64,000 nt of DNA from an uncultured Thalassolituus sp. (GTDB lineage Bacteria; Pseudomonadota; Gammaproteobacteria; Pseudomonadales; Oceanobacteraceae): NCBI RefSeq assembly GCF_950066645.1, contig NZ_CATMFB010000001.1:1-64000 (forward strand), given 5' to 3'. The notes below the pieces were generated by a model. The model did no database searches. It was not told where the DNA came from and saw only the letters and a program-made list of their open reading frames with translations. Shown here piece by piece: positions 38,851 through 48,457 of this stretch (position 1 is its first letter; every line of letters begins with the position of its first letter). Made by a program: the position numbers and the translations under genes.

Positions 38851-39777
38851 TTATTTAATGTGCGCGATGATACCGTCGAGTTCATCGAGGTTGGTGTAGT
38901 TGATCACCAGCTTTCCCTTCCCTTTTGCTGAGTGCTGGATAGCAACTCTGGCCCCCAGCTTTTCGCCCAGCATACGCTCCAGGCGCTGCACATCCGGATT
39001 CGGCCGGGAGTCTACTTCTTTCTTACCGCTGCCTGACTGGAGATTACGCACCAGAGCCTCGGTCTGCCGGACAGTCAGAGCCCGGCTGACCACGTCATTG
39101 GCGGCAGTACTCTGCTGATCACCTGAAAGCCCCAGTAGCGCACGGGCATGCCCCATTTCAATGTCACCATGCTCGAGCATCTTTTTGACATCGTCATTCA
39201 GGTTCATCAGGCGCAACAGGTTGGCCACCGTCGCACGGTTTTTACCGACGGCTTCAGCGACTTCCATCTGAGTCAGTTCGAATTCATTCTGCAGACGGTG
39301 AAGCGCCATGGCTTCTTCCATCGGATTCAGGTCTTCACGTTGAATGTTCTCAATCAGCGCCATGGCAATGGCCGCTTCATCGGGCACATCCCGCACCAGG
39401 GCAGGCACCTTATCCAGCTGCGCCAGCTGAGTTGCACGCCAGCGACGCTCACCGGCAATAATCTCAAAGCGATCCGTCTGCCCCGGCAGAGGCCGCACAA
39501 CGATTGGCTGCATCAGGCCCTGCGCCTTAATCGACGCCGCCAGCTCCTCCAGCGCCTCAGGCTGAATATCACGGCGCGGCTGATAGCGGCCGGGCTGTAC
39601 CCACTCAACAGGCAGGTGCCTTAATTCACTCTGTACACCAAGTGCTGCGACTGCCTGCGCTTCAGGCACGGATGTATCGGGGGCGTCGCCGCTGACCGTC
39701 GGTACCGCATCTGCCCGGCTGCTCGCCAGCAATGCATCCAGTCCACGACCAAGCCCACGTTTTTTCTTTGCTACCAT
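38851..39777 (-). CDS. parB: Chromosome partitioning protein ParB
   Basis: 308 residues. The order is an N-terminal Lys/Arg-rich start (MVAKKKRGLGRGLDALL), the ParB/Srx CTP-binding domain with the arginine motif IIAGERRWRA, a helix-turn-helix (LTQMEVAEAVGKNRATVANLL) and a C-terminal dimer domain. It binds parS near oriC. It follows parA by 27 bases on the same strand. No clear parS site was found inside the window. Confidence 0.96.
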   Translation of the reverse strand: MVAKKKRGLGRGLDALLASSRADAVPTVSGDAPDTSVPEAQAVAALGVQSELRHLPVEWVQPGRYQPRRDIQPEALEELAASIKAQGLMQPIVVRPLPGQTDRFEIIAGERRWRATQLAQLDKVPALVRDVPDEAAIAMALIENIQREDLNPMEEAMALHRLQNEFELTQMEVAEAVGKNRATVANLLRLMNLNDDVKKMLEHGDIEMGHARALLGLSGDQQSTAANDVVSRALTVRQTEALVRNLQSGSGKKEVDSRPNPDVQRLERMLGEKLGARVAIQHSAKGKGKLVINYTNLDELDGIIAHIK

Positions 39778-39804
39778 CAGTTTCTGCCTGCTTCAGCAAC
39801 GCCC

Positions 39805-40599
39805 TCAGGCGCTTGCTGCTTCTTTTTTTGCTGCCGCTTTCATACGGCGATTCAGTTCTCCGGCCAGCGCGAGATACGCCATCGCGCCGCGGGATGATTT
39901 GTCGTATATCAGCACCGGAACCCCATGACTGGGAGCTTCCGCCAGACGGACGTTTCTCGGAATCACCGAGGTAAACAATCTGTCACCAAAGTGCGCTGCA
40001 AGCTGCTCTGACACGTCATTCGTCAGGCTGTTTCGTGGATCATACATGGTCCGGATCAGCCCACTGATTTCCAGCGCCGGATTAGGGCCGGTCTGGATGG
40101 ACGTGATTGTCTGGATCAATGCGCTGAGACCCTCCAGAGCGTAGTACTCACATTGCATAGGAATAAGCACGCCCTGCGCCGCCACAAGAGCATTCAGAGT
40201 CAGCATATTCAGCGATGGTGGACAGTCGATCAGAATGTAGTCGTAGGAAGACTTTAGCGGCTCCAGTGCCGCCGCCAGGCGACGCTCACGCCTTTCAACT
40301 TCCATCAGCTCAACTTCTGCTGCAGTCAGATCACCATTGGCTGGCAGCACATCAAAGCCTGCCGCTTCACTGCGCTGCACAGCATCAATGGCAGCGCATT
40401 CGCCCGTCAGTACCTCGTACATCGACTGCTCGAGGTCATATTTGTCAACGCCACTGCCCATGGTGGCATTTCCCTGAGGGTCCAGGTCAATCAACAGCAC
40501 CCGGCGTTTGGTCGCCGCCAGTGACGCGGCAAGATTCACTGCCGTGGTCGTTTTACCGACACCGCCCTTCTGGTTCGCAATGGCAAAAATATGAGTCAC
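39805..40599 (-). CDS. parA: Chromosome partitioning ATPase ParA
   Basis: 264 residues. This is a deviant Walker-type ATPase: KGGVGKTTTAVNLAASLA (residues 11-28), DLDPQGNATMG and IDCPPSLNMLTLNA are all intact. It drives segregation of ParB-parS complexes. It follows rsmG by 12 bases in the common order rsmG-parA-parB. Confidence 0.97.
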   Translation of the reverse strand: MTHIFAIANQKGGVGKTTTAVNLAASLAATKRRVLLIDLDPQGNATMGSGVDKYDLEQSMYEVLTGECAAIDAVQRSEAAGFDVLPANGDLTAAEVELMEVERRERRLAAALEPLKSSYDYILIDCPPSLNMLTLNALVAAQGVLIPMQCEYYALEGLSALIQTITSIQTGPNPALEISGLIRTMYDPRNSLTNDVSEQLAAHFGDRLFTSVIPRNVRLAEAPSHGVPVLIYDKSSRGAMAYLALAGELNRRMKAAAKKEAASA

Positions 40600-40611
40600 A
40601 GATTACGTCCT

Positions 40612-41247
40612 TTATGGCTTAGCCGGGAGCATTCTCAGCAGATGTCGCTGACCTTCTACCCCTGGCACCTGCAGCTCGGTAGTGTGGGTGACCACGAACT
40701 GACCTTGCAGATCATCAATTTCCTGCTGCGGAAACTGGCCCTTCATGGCCAGAAAGCAGCCGTCTTCAGCACGCAGGTGCTGACACCAACCGGTCATATC
40801 AGCCAGCGATGCAAATGCGCGGCTGACAATCATATCGAAGGGCTGCGGAGGATTATATGCCTCAACCCGATCGTTCACTATGGTCACATTGCTCAGACCC
40901 AACGCCGTTTTTGCCTGAAAAAGAAACCGGGTTTTTTTGCCGTTACTGTCCAGCAGGGTGAAGTCTTTTCCGGGATTCATAATGGCCAGGACAATCCCGG
41001 GTAATCCGGGGCCGGTGCCGACGTCGATAATACGCTGCACATCCGCCACGGCCGGGTGAACGGCCAGGCTGTCCAGAAGGTGCAGCGCCACCATGCCACT
41101 TTCATCGCGGATGGCCGTCAGGTTGTAGGCTTTGTTCCACTTCTGCAGCAGCGCCAGATAATCCAGTAACGCCTGAAGTTGTGCCTCAGACAACTCAATC
41201 CCAAGCGACTCAGCGCCTTGTCGTAACTGCTGTTCAGGAGTGCTCAT
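40612..41247 (-). CDS. rsmG: 16S rRNA (guanine527-N7)-methyltransferase RsmG
   Basis: 211 residues, the normal size. It is SAM-dependent and modifies G527 of 16S rRNA. The SAM loop IIDVGTGPGLPGIVLAI, the helical N-terminus (LGIELSEAQLQALLDYLALLQKWNKAYNLT) and SRAFASLADM are conserved. I placed the start at 41247 (MSTPEQQLRQGAES); the frame opens further upstream, but homologues begin here. Normally it directly follows mnmG; here about 9.5 kb of other genes separate them. Confidence 0.96.
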   Translation of the reverse strand: MSTPEQQLRQGAESLGIELSEAQLQALLDYLALLQKWNKAYNLTAIRDESGMVALHLLDSLAVHPAVADVQRIIDVGTGPGLPGIVLAIMNPGKDFTLLDSNGKKTRFLFQAKTALGLSNVTIVNDRVEAYNPPQPFDMIVSRAFASLADMTGWCQHLRAEDGCFLAMKGQFPQQEIDDLQGQFVVTHTTELQVPGVEGQRHLLRMLPAKP

Positions 41248-41324
41248 AAAAGTATCGGTCTGAGATTGGAAAGTGCGCGAGTTTACCACAGCTTTCACCC
41301 GAGTCGGACGTGGGACTTACGACA

Positions 41325-42230
41325 TCAGAAAGAGATCAGTGACAGATCCGGCCGTATCATCAGCGCAGGTACTTCCTGCTCCCGCAACCAGTGTTCAGCA
41401 CTGGCTTCCTTCAGCATGGCGATGCTACTCAGAGTTCCTGCCAGCAGACAGGTCGGAGCCACCACAGTAACTGATGCCCAGTAACTGACCGGGAAACCTG
41501 TCTGAGGATTCAGCAGATGACAGTAACGCTGACCATCCAGCTCAAAGAAACGCTCGTAATCACCACTGGTTGCCATGCCTCCCTGTGCGACCGGCAGGCT
41601 GGCAGTGGCTTTTTCTGGTATCCGGGGATGGCGCACCCCCAGCATCCAGGGAGCACTCCCCTGAGGATCGGGGCGCGGGCCAATCACCTGCAGATCACCG
41701 CCCAGGTCGATGATCCCCCAGGTGACGCCCAGACGGCGTGCCACACCGGCAGCAGCATCCGCGGCGTATTCTTTACCAATGCCTCCGAGATCCAGTTCCA
41801 TATCCGGCGGCATCAGCAGCAGGTTGTCTTCCAGCCGGATTCTCTCAAGACCAATCCGACGCAACAAAGGGGAGAGGTGTTCACTTTCAGGAAGCGCCGG
41901 CTCCCGGAAGTTCCATGCCTGTCGCAGGATTCCGGAACTGATATCAAATAAGCCATCACTCTGCCGGAAGCACTCGCGGGCATACCCCAGCAAGGCCGTC
42001 GTCTCCCCATCGAGCGGGGTCTGCTGGCCTGCATTCTGATTGATCTGGCTGAGCACACTGTCGTCGCGATAACGACTGTACTTCTGCTCGATACGACGCA
42101 CTTCGGCTTCAATGGCGTCTGCCACCTCCTGCCAGCGCGGGTGATCAGCAGGCAGGTGCAAAGCACAGGGGGAGGCCATCGCTTTAAAGCGATGGATCTT
42201 TACGTCAGTTGATACGGTATTCGACACCAA
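41325..42230 (-). CDS. ApbE-like FAD:protein FMN transferase
   Basis: About 301 residues. ApbE family proteins attach FMN covalently to Thr/Ser of partner proteins. Conserved features are YSRYRDDSVLSQIN, the LDLGGIGKEYAADAAA motif, TSGDYERFFELDGQRYCHLLNPQTGFPV and the Mg-site region APTCLLAGTLSSIAML. It lacks the usual lipoprotein signal, so it may act in the cytoplasm or the start may be misplaced. It overlaps the upstream DUF3570 gene by 26 bases; its substrate protein is not obvious in the window. Confidence 0.88.
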   Translation of the reverse strand: MVSNTVSTDVKIHRFKAMASPCALHLPADHPRWQEVADAIEAEVRRIEQKYSRYRDDSVLSQINQNAGQQTPLDGETTALLGYARECFRQSDGLFDISSGILRQAWNFREPALPESEHLSPLLRRIGLERIRLEDNLLLMPPDMELDLGGIGKEYAADAAAGVARRLGVTWGIIDLGGDLQVIGPRPDPQGSAPWMLGVRHPRIPEKATASLPVAQGGMATSGDYERFFELDGQRYCHLLNPQTGFPVSYWASVTVVAPTCLLAGTLSSIAMLKEASAEHWLREQEVPALMIRPDLSLISF

Positions 42231-43383
42231 AACTCAGCACCATAAAGTCGACCAGTGCCGGAGTTTCGCTATCCGGCGATGGCAACAGTACCAGATCTTC
42301 ACGCGACATATACTGTTGCCAGTCGGCACTCAGGGTCCACTTCTGCAAGTGCAGCTGAGCGGTAGCGCCAAGGGTCAGAGCACCGTAGGTGGCAAGCCGG
42401 TAGTCTGAGCTGTTGTACTCATCGGCCGGCGGCTCAAGTTGCAGCGAGTAAAAGCTGGCCTGGGTCTGACGGTAGTACCGGACCATCGGAGTGACCTGCC
42501 AGCGCAGATCCCCCTGAAGTATTTCCTGTGCCCAGCGAAGCGTCAGTGTCTGCGAGTACACCCCCCAACTGTCGGAATACAGACGGGCATCCGCATGCAG
42601 AGCGGCACCATCACCGACATCCATAAACCGCCGGTACTGACCACTGACATTGAACTGTGTGCGCTCACCGGGCCGCCGGTCCTCAAACTTATAAGGATCG
42701 GAGAGATATCCGGACATCCGGGTAAAACCCGCGCCGACCAGCAATACAGACTTTCTGTTCAGAACCTGAGACACACCCTGATACAGTGAAATACTGCGTT
42801 TTACCCGGCCATCAGCCGCCTCACGTGCATCCGACAGGAAGGCATCCGTTGGCGACAGCTGGTCGTAGGACATACTCAACGAACCGAACAGGGTTGTGCT
42901 GCGGTTAAACAGATCGAGCGAGCCATCGACTCCGGCGGAGACTGAGTCGTAATCGTTTTCAGTCGACATGGCCAGCGTGCCACCCAGAGTAGCGTCGACG
43001 CGTTCACTGAAGTAGCGGGTCGGTGACACTTTAATATCAAAACGGCTCTCATCAATACTGGCGCCACTCATCAGCACCACGCTCTGATCTTCGCTGTTCC
43101 GGTAGGTCTGCATGGGAGAGGCGCCACTCAGGGTTTCGTATTGCGCTTCGCCATTGATGTACCAACCACCGCCCAGTGGCCTTCCGTAACGCACCTGATG
43201 CACATCAATGTCGTAACGTTGCGTCACCGGGGTGTAGGTCCGCTCCTGAGGGATATCGCCTTCCTGATAACTGGTGTAGCGATAACCGACCACCTCTTCG
43301 ACGGGCGCAGGCTCGGCTGCGGCGTGAAGGGCCGTAGACGCCGCCGCAAGAGCGGCCAGCGAGCGCACGGGTTTACTGCTCAT
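42205..43383 (-). CDS. DUF3570-type outer-membrane protein
   Basis: 392 residues with a signal peptide (LAALAAASTALHAAAEP). The mature N-terminus (EEVVGYRYTSYQEGDIPQERTY) and long alternating strands match the DUF3570 family of predicted outer-membrane barrels commonly encoded next to ApbE-like proteins. GAGGAG lies just before the ATG, beside the DUF1501 stop 9 bases upstream. It may be a surface or electron-transfer conduit partner; function unproven. Confidence 0.82.
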   Translation of the reverse strand: MSSKPVRSLAALAAASTALHAAAEPAPVEEVVGYRYTSYQEGDIPQERTYTPVTQRYDIDVHQVRYGRPLGGGWYINGEAQYETLSGASPMQTYRNSEDQSVVLMSGASIDESRFDIKVSPTRYFSERVDATLGGTLAMSTENDYDSVSAGVDGSLDLFNRSTTLFGSLSMSYDQLSPTDAFLSDAREAADGRVKRSISLYQGVSQVLNRKSVLLVGAGFTRMSGYLSDPYKFEDRRPGERTQFNVSGQYRRFMDVGDGAALHADARLYSDSWGVYSQTLTLRWAQEILQGDLRWQVTPMVRYYRQTQASFYSLQLEPPADEYNSSDYRLATYGALTLGATAQLHLQKWTLSADWQQYMSREDLVLLPSPDSETPALVDFMVLSFGVEYRIN

Positions 43384-43391
43384 AGTGCTCC

Positions 43392-44744
43392 TCAGGTGAA
43401 GATACGGAATGGATTCTCTGGCAGTGGATACTCTCCAGCCAGAGATGCCGACCCCATTCCGAGAAGATCGCGCAGGGCTCGGTTAACGTGCGCCGGTGTC
43501 ATTTGCTGACCACTCGCATCCGCAACACCGGTGCTCGTATTCAGTGACTGCGCCAGAAACGCCGATGTCGACGCCCCAAACACACGTCCACCGGTCGAGC
43601 CAGGGTGCAACACAATCATACTGGTCACCGGCCAATGGTCTTTGCCATTGCCAGAGTTGTAATAAGGCGTGCGACCAAAATCTGACCCAAGTACCACGGT
43701 CGTTCTGTTGGCAATGCCCGCGTACTCCAGAGCAGCCATCAGAAAGTGAACGCCCTCGAGCATATCACCAAGCTGGGGGTAGGCATTCGCATCGTGATTG
43801 CCGTGCGTATCAAACCCACCAATGTTCAGGTTGGCACTGGCGGTCAGGCCGGCAGCCATGGACGCGACCACCACCTCTGCCTGACCCTTGAGGCTGTTCG
43901 CCCGGCCTGCATTCCAGTTGTCGTCGCGCAGAACATTTGCGGTAATGCCTTCAAGCTGAACATTCAGCTGCCCGAGGTTACTGGTCTCACTGCGGATCGC
44001 TAAAAGACGCTCCAGCTGAGCACGCCTCTGTGGCAGCGCCTCGTTATTTAACTGCCGCGCAATCCGCGCTGCCTGAGCCTGACGGACATCGTCGTGCAGG
44101 TCAGCGCTGCGGTTAGCACTGCGATAGAGAAATCCGATGTCGTCGTAGTAACGATTCGGGTCAGCGACCTCTGTCACAAAGGAAGCACTGCTTGCTCTCG
44201 CCCTTGCCACCAGAGAATCGGTAAAGTCATAACCGCCATTACTGATGTATGCCAGCGGCAGTGTCGGTGCTGTTGCCGCCGCAAAACAGGCCGCCAGACT
44301 CGGGTAGCCCATCTCGTCCTGCCCGGACCAGACAAAGCGGTTACCCGTATCGTGGTTATTGGTACCAGTATTGATGCCATTAATCACCGTCATACGGTTG
44401 CCGTACGTATTAAAAAACTGATCAAACTGATCATTAATGCGCTGACGGACGGCTTCGTCATTAGAGACGCCTTCGGGGATGGCGCTCCAGCGGATCGGCC
44501 CAAACGCTTTGTTCGCATCAAGATCGACAGAGTTTGTGGAGCCACCAAAACGATCAGACCGATCGGTATAAGCGGCGTTCAGTCCCTTCGGATCGCAGAT
44601 AGAGGTTGGGTCCCAACCGCCGGAGGCATTCACCACAACCAGAAAATTCTGCGGTGCAGCAGCCTCCGCACGAGGTGCCCAGACCGGCATCTGGGCGGTA
44701 AGACCGGTAGCGGCAAGTAGCTGCAGAAAATTACGACGTTTCAT
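43392..44744 (-). CDS. DUF1501 family Tat-exported protein
   Basis: 450 residues. The N-terminus MKRRNFLQLLAATGLTAQ is a twin-arginine signal. The body resembles DUF1501 (sulfatase/phosphatase-like fold): FLVVVNASGGWDPTSICDP at the start, GLTASANLNIGGFDTHGNHD, and VVLGSDFGRTPYYNSGNGKDHWP, the conserved metal-site-like segments. I chose the ATG at 44744, with AGGGG 7 bases upstream. It lies 10 bases after the cytochrome-like gene stop. Substrate unknown. Confidence 0.87.
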   Translation of the reverse strand: MKRRNFLQLLAATGLTAQMPVWAPRAEAAAPQNFLVVVNASGGWDPTSICDPKGLNAAYTDRSDRFGGSTNSVDLDANKAFGPIRWSAIPEGVSNDEAVRQRINDQFDQFFNTYGNRMTVINGINTGTNNHDTGNRFVWSGQDEMGYPSLAACFAAATAPTLPLAYISNGGYDFTDSLVARARASSASFVTEVADPNRYYDDIGFLYRSANRSADLHDDVRQAQAARIARQLNNEALPQRRAQLERLLAIRSETSNLGQLNVQLEGITANVLRDDNWNAGRANSLKGQAEVVVASMAAGLTASANLNIGGFDTHGNHDANAYPQLGDMLEGVHFLMAALEYAGIANRTTVVLGSDFGRTPYYNSGNGKDHWPVTSMIVLHPGSTGGRVFGASTSAFLAQSLNTSTGVADASGQQMTPAHVNRALRDLLGMGSASLAGEYPLPENPFRIFT

Positions 44745-44754
44745 CTCTTGCCCC

Positions 44755-47022
44755 TTACTCAAAAATAAACCGGAAATCGGACAGCAGGTACGTCATCACC
44801 GCAATCCAGGCCCTGAGGGTGTATTTGGAATCCTGCTCAATACGGTCCTGCGACGGCAGACCATCACCGGTGCGCCCGTCTTCCTGACGTTCCCAGCGAG
44901 CCCGGCACTCCCACTCAAGATAGGTACTTGGAGACGGGCTGTAGGCGTCGGGGTTGTCGAGCATCTCCTGCCCCTGATTCATCACTGACACAAAAAGGTT
45001 ATAGGTCGCGTCCACTTCCGGGTCGTCGGCAGCTATCCGTTCGCCCAGCAGAACCCAGTGCAGATGACGGATATTCTCGCGGATACGCGCAATATTCGCT
45101 GGGGTATCAGGCTCGGTAATGGTTTCTACGTTGGGAAACAGGCGTCGCTCTGTCGCCGGAGACAGAAAATCATAAGCCGTGGCGCGACAGGCCATTTCTG
45201 ATGCCATGCGGCTCTGAATCGCAACGATCAGGCCACCCGGATCCGTGATCCGCTCAATGATGCTGTCAGAATCCATACCGCCAAACATGATGCGGTTGTC
45301 TTCCCAGCGGAAATCGTCCCAACCAAAGCCCAGTGTCGCCACCAGTTTGTTGTGCAGCCGCTCCGGACTGATGAACTGGCTGGACCCAATATGGCTGTTG
45401 GCAACCAATGTCTCACTGTCTACCGCCCGCGCACGATAGTAAGGACTGAGGATGATCGCTTTTACCGCCTCTTTGACATCCCAGCCACCCGCGACCATCA
45501 CGTCACCAACGTCGTTCAGAATCGCGCGTTGACTGTTAAAGGCAAGAATATCAGCCTCTGCAGCACCTTCACCCGGAGCAATCAATGGCGGCTGTCCGAC
45601 CAGCCCGGTATAGAGAGTACGGACAGTAGCGCGCACAAAACGGGGGTCCTGAGCAATTTTCTGTCCGAGCCACTGCAACAGATTACGGAAGTAACCACCG
45701 CTTCCAGAGAGCGGTGTCGATTCACCACCGAGTCCTGGCGGTTCAATATCTGAGCCATCCCAACGGTTAGCCGATGACCGCCCGGTCGTTATGTACTGGC
45801 CGCGATCGGTCCAGTGCTGGAACGCCGACGACACAGGATCCATGATCTGGTGACAGGAATAACAGGCAGGATCAAGCAGTGTCGGGTTGTCAGAGCCATT
45901 GCCAATGCCATCCCCCGGGCGCTCCCCCTCAATCGCGAGAATGTCGGTATCCAGGAAGAAGTCGAATACCTTACGCGCCCTGTGACGGTTGCGGTTGGTA
46001 TCCGTCGTCGGGAAGCGGTTCAGGAACATAGGCGATGTCAGAATCCCGGCGTGCGGGAAACCACCCAGCTCATGCTCCAGGTCTTTGGTCACCCGTGCCG
46101 GACGGAAGTCCGTCGGATCGTAATACACCTGCACGCCATTCGCATCGCAGACGGGCTCGTCCAGCTGGCGGAATGACACGCTACGATCGAGTAATTCGGC
46201 TTCATACACCTGCTGGCTATACCAATTAACCATCATAAAGTCGGCGGTCATAAATAGCGTATGAGGCAACTCATTACGGGCGGCGTAACTCACCAGCTCA
46301 AGCGGTTCGCGGGCGACAGCGTCATTGGTCACGGCACGGAGACAACCGCGGATACTGCCCTGGTCGTCCCCGGAGTACTGATCGTTGTACCATTTGCGAC
46401 CGGGAAAATCGTCGGTATCGAGCAGATTGATACCGCCCTCATTCAGATTGCGGGTCAGGTACTTGTCAGTGAGCAATTGCTGATTGAAGGTCTCCATCAG
46501 CACGTCATAGAAGGTATCTTCCTGCATCAGGGTATCAAGAGCCGCACTGAGAGCGACTTCACCTTCCGCCTCTACCGCCGCAATTTCAGCACTGGTTGGC
46601 ATACGCCCGGCCAGTTGCAGAGACGCTTTGCGCAGCGTGACAGCCAGTTCATCGGTGGCAACACCTTCAATCGTGACCTTGGCATCCGCCAGGGATTTAC
46701 CGTTAAAGGCATAAAGAATGTATTCGGCAGTATCGCGGGCACAGCTGTCCGTACAGGCTTCCACATCTCCGACGGGCATAGTGCGGTTAATCTCGTCCGC
46801 AAGCACCAGGAAGGATGAACAGGTCGCACAGCCCACCAAGGTCGGGCCGATTGAGGTACCGTTACCATCGATACCATGACAGGACGCGCACTGTTGTTGA
46901 TACAACGCGTGGCCGACGGCGTTATAGCCATCATCTTCTAAGTCGTCTGAAAACCGCTCGCAACCTGTCAGCATGGTCAGCAGGCCTAAGAGCAGCAACA
47001 GCCCCCGGATGTTATTCATCAT
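44755..47022 (-). CDS. c-type cytochrome lipoprotein with DUF1588-like C-terminal region
   Basis: 755 residues. The lipoprotein signal has lipobox LTGC (Cys21). A cytochrome-c heme motif CASCH (45-49) lies in a short cytochrome domain (YQQQCASCHGIDGNG). A second CYSCH lies near residue 388 in LLDPACYSCHQIMDPV, characteristic of DUF1588/DUF1592 proteins, with DUF1585-like C-terminal segments. A strong AGGAG precedes the ATG-ATG start. It is first in the operon with DUF1501, DUF3570 and ApbE-like genes. Probably periplasmic and redox-active. Confidence 0.83.
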   Translation of the reverse strand: MMNNIRGLLLLLGLLTMLTGCERFSDDLEDDGYNAVGHALYQQQCASCHGIDGNGTSIGPTLVGCATCSSFLVLADEINRTMPVGDVEACTDSCARDTAEYILYAFNGKSLADAKVTIEGVATDELAVTLRKASLQLAGRMPTSAEIAAVEAEGEVALSAALDTLMQEDTFYDVLMETFNQQLLTDKYLTRNLNEGGINLLDTDDFPGRKWYNDQYSGDDQGSIRGCLRAVTNDAVAREPLELVSYAARNELPHTLFMTADFMMVNWYSQQVYEAELLDRSVSFRQLDEPVCDANGVQVYYDPTDFRPARVTKDLEHELGGFPHAGILTSPMFLNRFPTTDTNRNRHRARKVFDFFLDTDILAIEGERPGDGIGNGSDNPTLLDPACYSCHQIMDPVSSAFQHWTDRGQYITTGRSSANRWDGSDIEPPGLGGESTPLSGSGGYFRNLLQWLGQKIAQDPRFVRATVRTLYTGLVGQPPLIAPGEGAAEADILAFNSQRAILNDVGDVMVAGGWDVKEAVKAIILSPYYRARAVDSETLVANSHIGSSQFISPERLHNKLVATLGFGWDDFRWEDNRIMFGGMDSDSIIERITDPGGLIVAIQSRMASEMACRATAYDFLSPATERRLFPNVETITEPDTPANIARIRENIRHLHWVLLGERIAADDPEVDATYNLFVSVMNQGQEMLDNPDAYSPSPSTYLEWECRARWERQEDGRTGDGLPSQDRIEQDSKYTLRAWIAVMTYLLSDFRFIFE

Positions 47023-47047
47023 CGCACTCCTTCGTGGGATGTCGGAT

Positions 47048-47056
47048 TTTATAGCA
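47048..47056 (-). promoter_or_regulatory. Extended -10 promoter of the cytochrome operon
   Basis: On the minus strand the sequence TGC-TATAAA (47048-47056) is an extended -10 element. It is placed 26 bases before the ATG at 47022. No good -35 is seen. Confidence 0.45.
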
Positions 47057-47275
47057 AGGAGAGTGACGGAAAAATGTGAGCCCGTTCGGAAAACCTTCTG
47101 AATCGCAGGGTTACTTCTTTTTTGTTACTAAAAATGCGCCATTGATTACTTTTTGCCAGAACAATCCCGGGTTTGCGTCCGCACCAGCCGCGATTAACGC
47201 AACAGTCTGTCTACCAAAGAAGGGCTGCAGCGCTCCGGTCGCGCAGATATACTCCGCGCTTGCACTGAGGATGTT

Positions 47276-48457
47276 ATGAACCCACGTAGCCCGCTTTTAC
47301 CTCTTCTGGCCGCCGCAACTACCCTGATTGTGGTTCACGGTTTTGGCCGCTTCATCTACACCCCGCTGATTCCACTGCTTGTCAGTGATGGCTTACTGAC
47401 CCTGCAACAAGCTGCACAGCTCGCCACCTGGAATTACATCGGCTATCTCAGTGGCGCAATGATCGCCCTGTTCGCCTGGCAGAGCGGCTGGGGCCGCAGC
47501 GCATTGCTCGCAGGGGTACTCGGCAATGCCATCATTACTGTGCTGCAGATCGGCGGCGACTATTACCCATACATGGCCGGGCTGCGCCTGTTCAACGGCA
47601 TCACCAACGGTGTTGTCTTTGTACTCGCACCGGCACTGGTGCTGGAGTGGCTGGCAGCACGCAACAAGGCCACGCTCAGCGGGCTGATGTACCTTGGTGT
47701 CGGCGCAGGGCTGCTGCTCAGCAATCAGATCGTTGAAAGCACCGCTATCTGGCTTCAGGGTAACGACCGCTGGATCCCCGCTGCGGCAGTCAGTATTCCG
47801 CTGGCTCTTTGGTCGGGTATCTATCTGTTCCGGCTCAGTTCCGGTGACGCCCCTGTCAGTCGTGATGATCACTCCGCGCTGTGGGATAAGCAGAGCACGC
47901 CACTCTTTCTGTCGTATTTTGGCGCCGGACTTGGCTACATTCTGCCGATGACTTTCCTGCCCGCCGTTGCGCAGGAATGGAATATCGACGTCAGTCCAAG
48001 CCCCTGGCTGATCGCCGCACTGGCTTCTGTGCCTGCCATCTTCATCTGGAATTCACTGGGCAACCGGATGGGTGACCGCAACGCCCTGATTCTGAACTAT
48101 GCCGTACAGGCTGTTTCTGTCGCTGCCATTCTGATTCTGCCGGGCACAGAGCAGGGGCTGTGGCTCTGCGCTGCGCTTATGGGTGGCAGCTTCCTGGGGG
48201 CTGTTTTTCTGACTCAGCGGCTGGCTCGTGCCATTCACCCGCATCAGGGGCCACGCCTCAGCGCTGCACTGATCGCACTCTATGGTGTCGCCCAGTTGCT
48301 CGGCCCGATTGTCGCCGAAGCAGGAATTCATATGGGCGCGACGCTGGCCTCAACCTTTATCTGGGGGCTGGGGGCATGTGTGTGGGCGCTGGTGTTGATG
48401 GCGTGGGTTCCGAAAAACCCAATCGTTCATCACAACCCGGCCGCCAATCAGAAATAG
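47276..48457 (+). CDS. MFS transporter, YbfB/YjiJ family
   Basis: 393 residues with about 12 hydrophobic helices. The N-terminal TTLIVVHGFGRFIYTPLIPLL segment is typical of the YbfB/YjiJ group of uncharacterised major-facilitator permeases. GAGGAT is found before the ATG. It is divergent from the cytochrome operon across a 253-base gap with no other feature I can support. It converges on the DUF4105 gene, overlapping its last 10 bases. Substrate unknown. Confidence 0.87.
   Translation: MNPRSPLLPLLAAATTLIVVHGFGRFIYTPLIPLLVSDGLLTLQQAAQLATWNYIGYLSGAMIALFAWQSGWGRSALLAGVLGNAIITVLQIGGDYYPYMAGLRLFNGITNGVVFVLAPALVLEWLAARNKATLSGLMYLGVGAGLLLSNQIVESTAIWLQGNDRWIPAAAVSIPLALWSGIYLFRLSSGDAPVSRDDHSALWDKQSTPLFLSYFGAGLGYILPMTFLPAVAQEWNIDVSPSPWLIAALASVPAIFIWNSLGNRMGDRNALILNYAVQAVSVAAILILPGTEQGLWLCAALMGGSFLGAVFLTQRLARAIHPHQGPRLSAALIALYGVAQLLGPIVAEAGIHMGATLASTFIWGLGACVWALVLMAWVPKNPIVHHNPAANQK

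Noticed and set aside
38494-41247. parS centromere site near parAB
   Set aside because: I looked at CACGTG-centred sites (31871, 33050, 42820, 49740, 54620 regions) and none matches the palindrome TGTTTCACGTGAAACA well enough to call.
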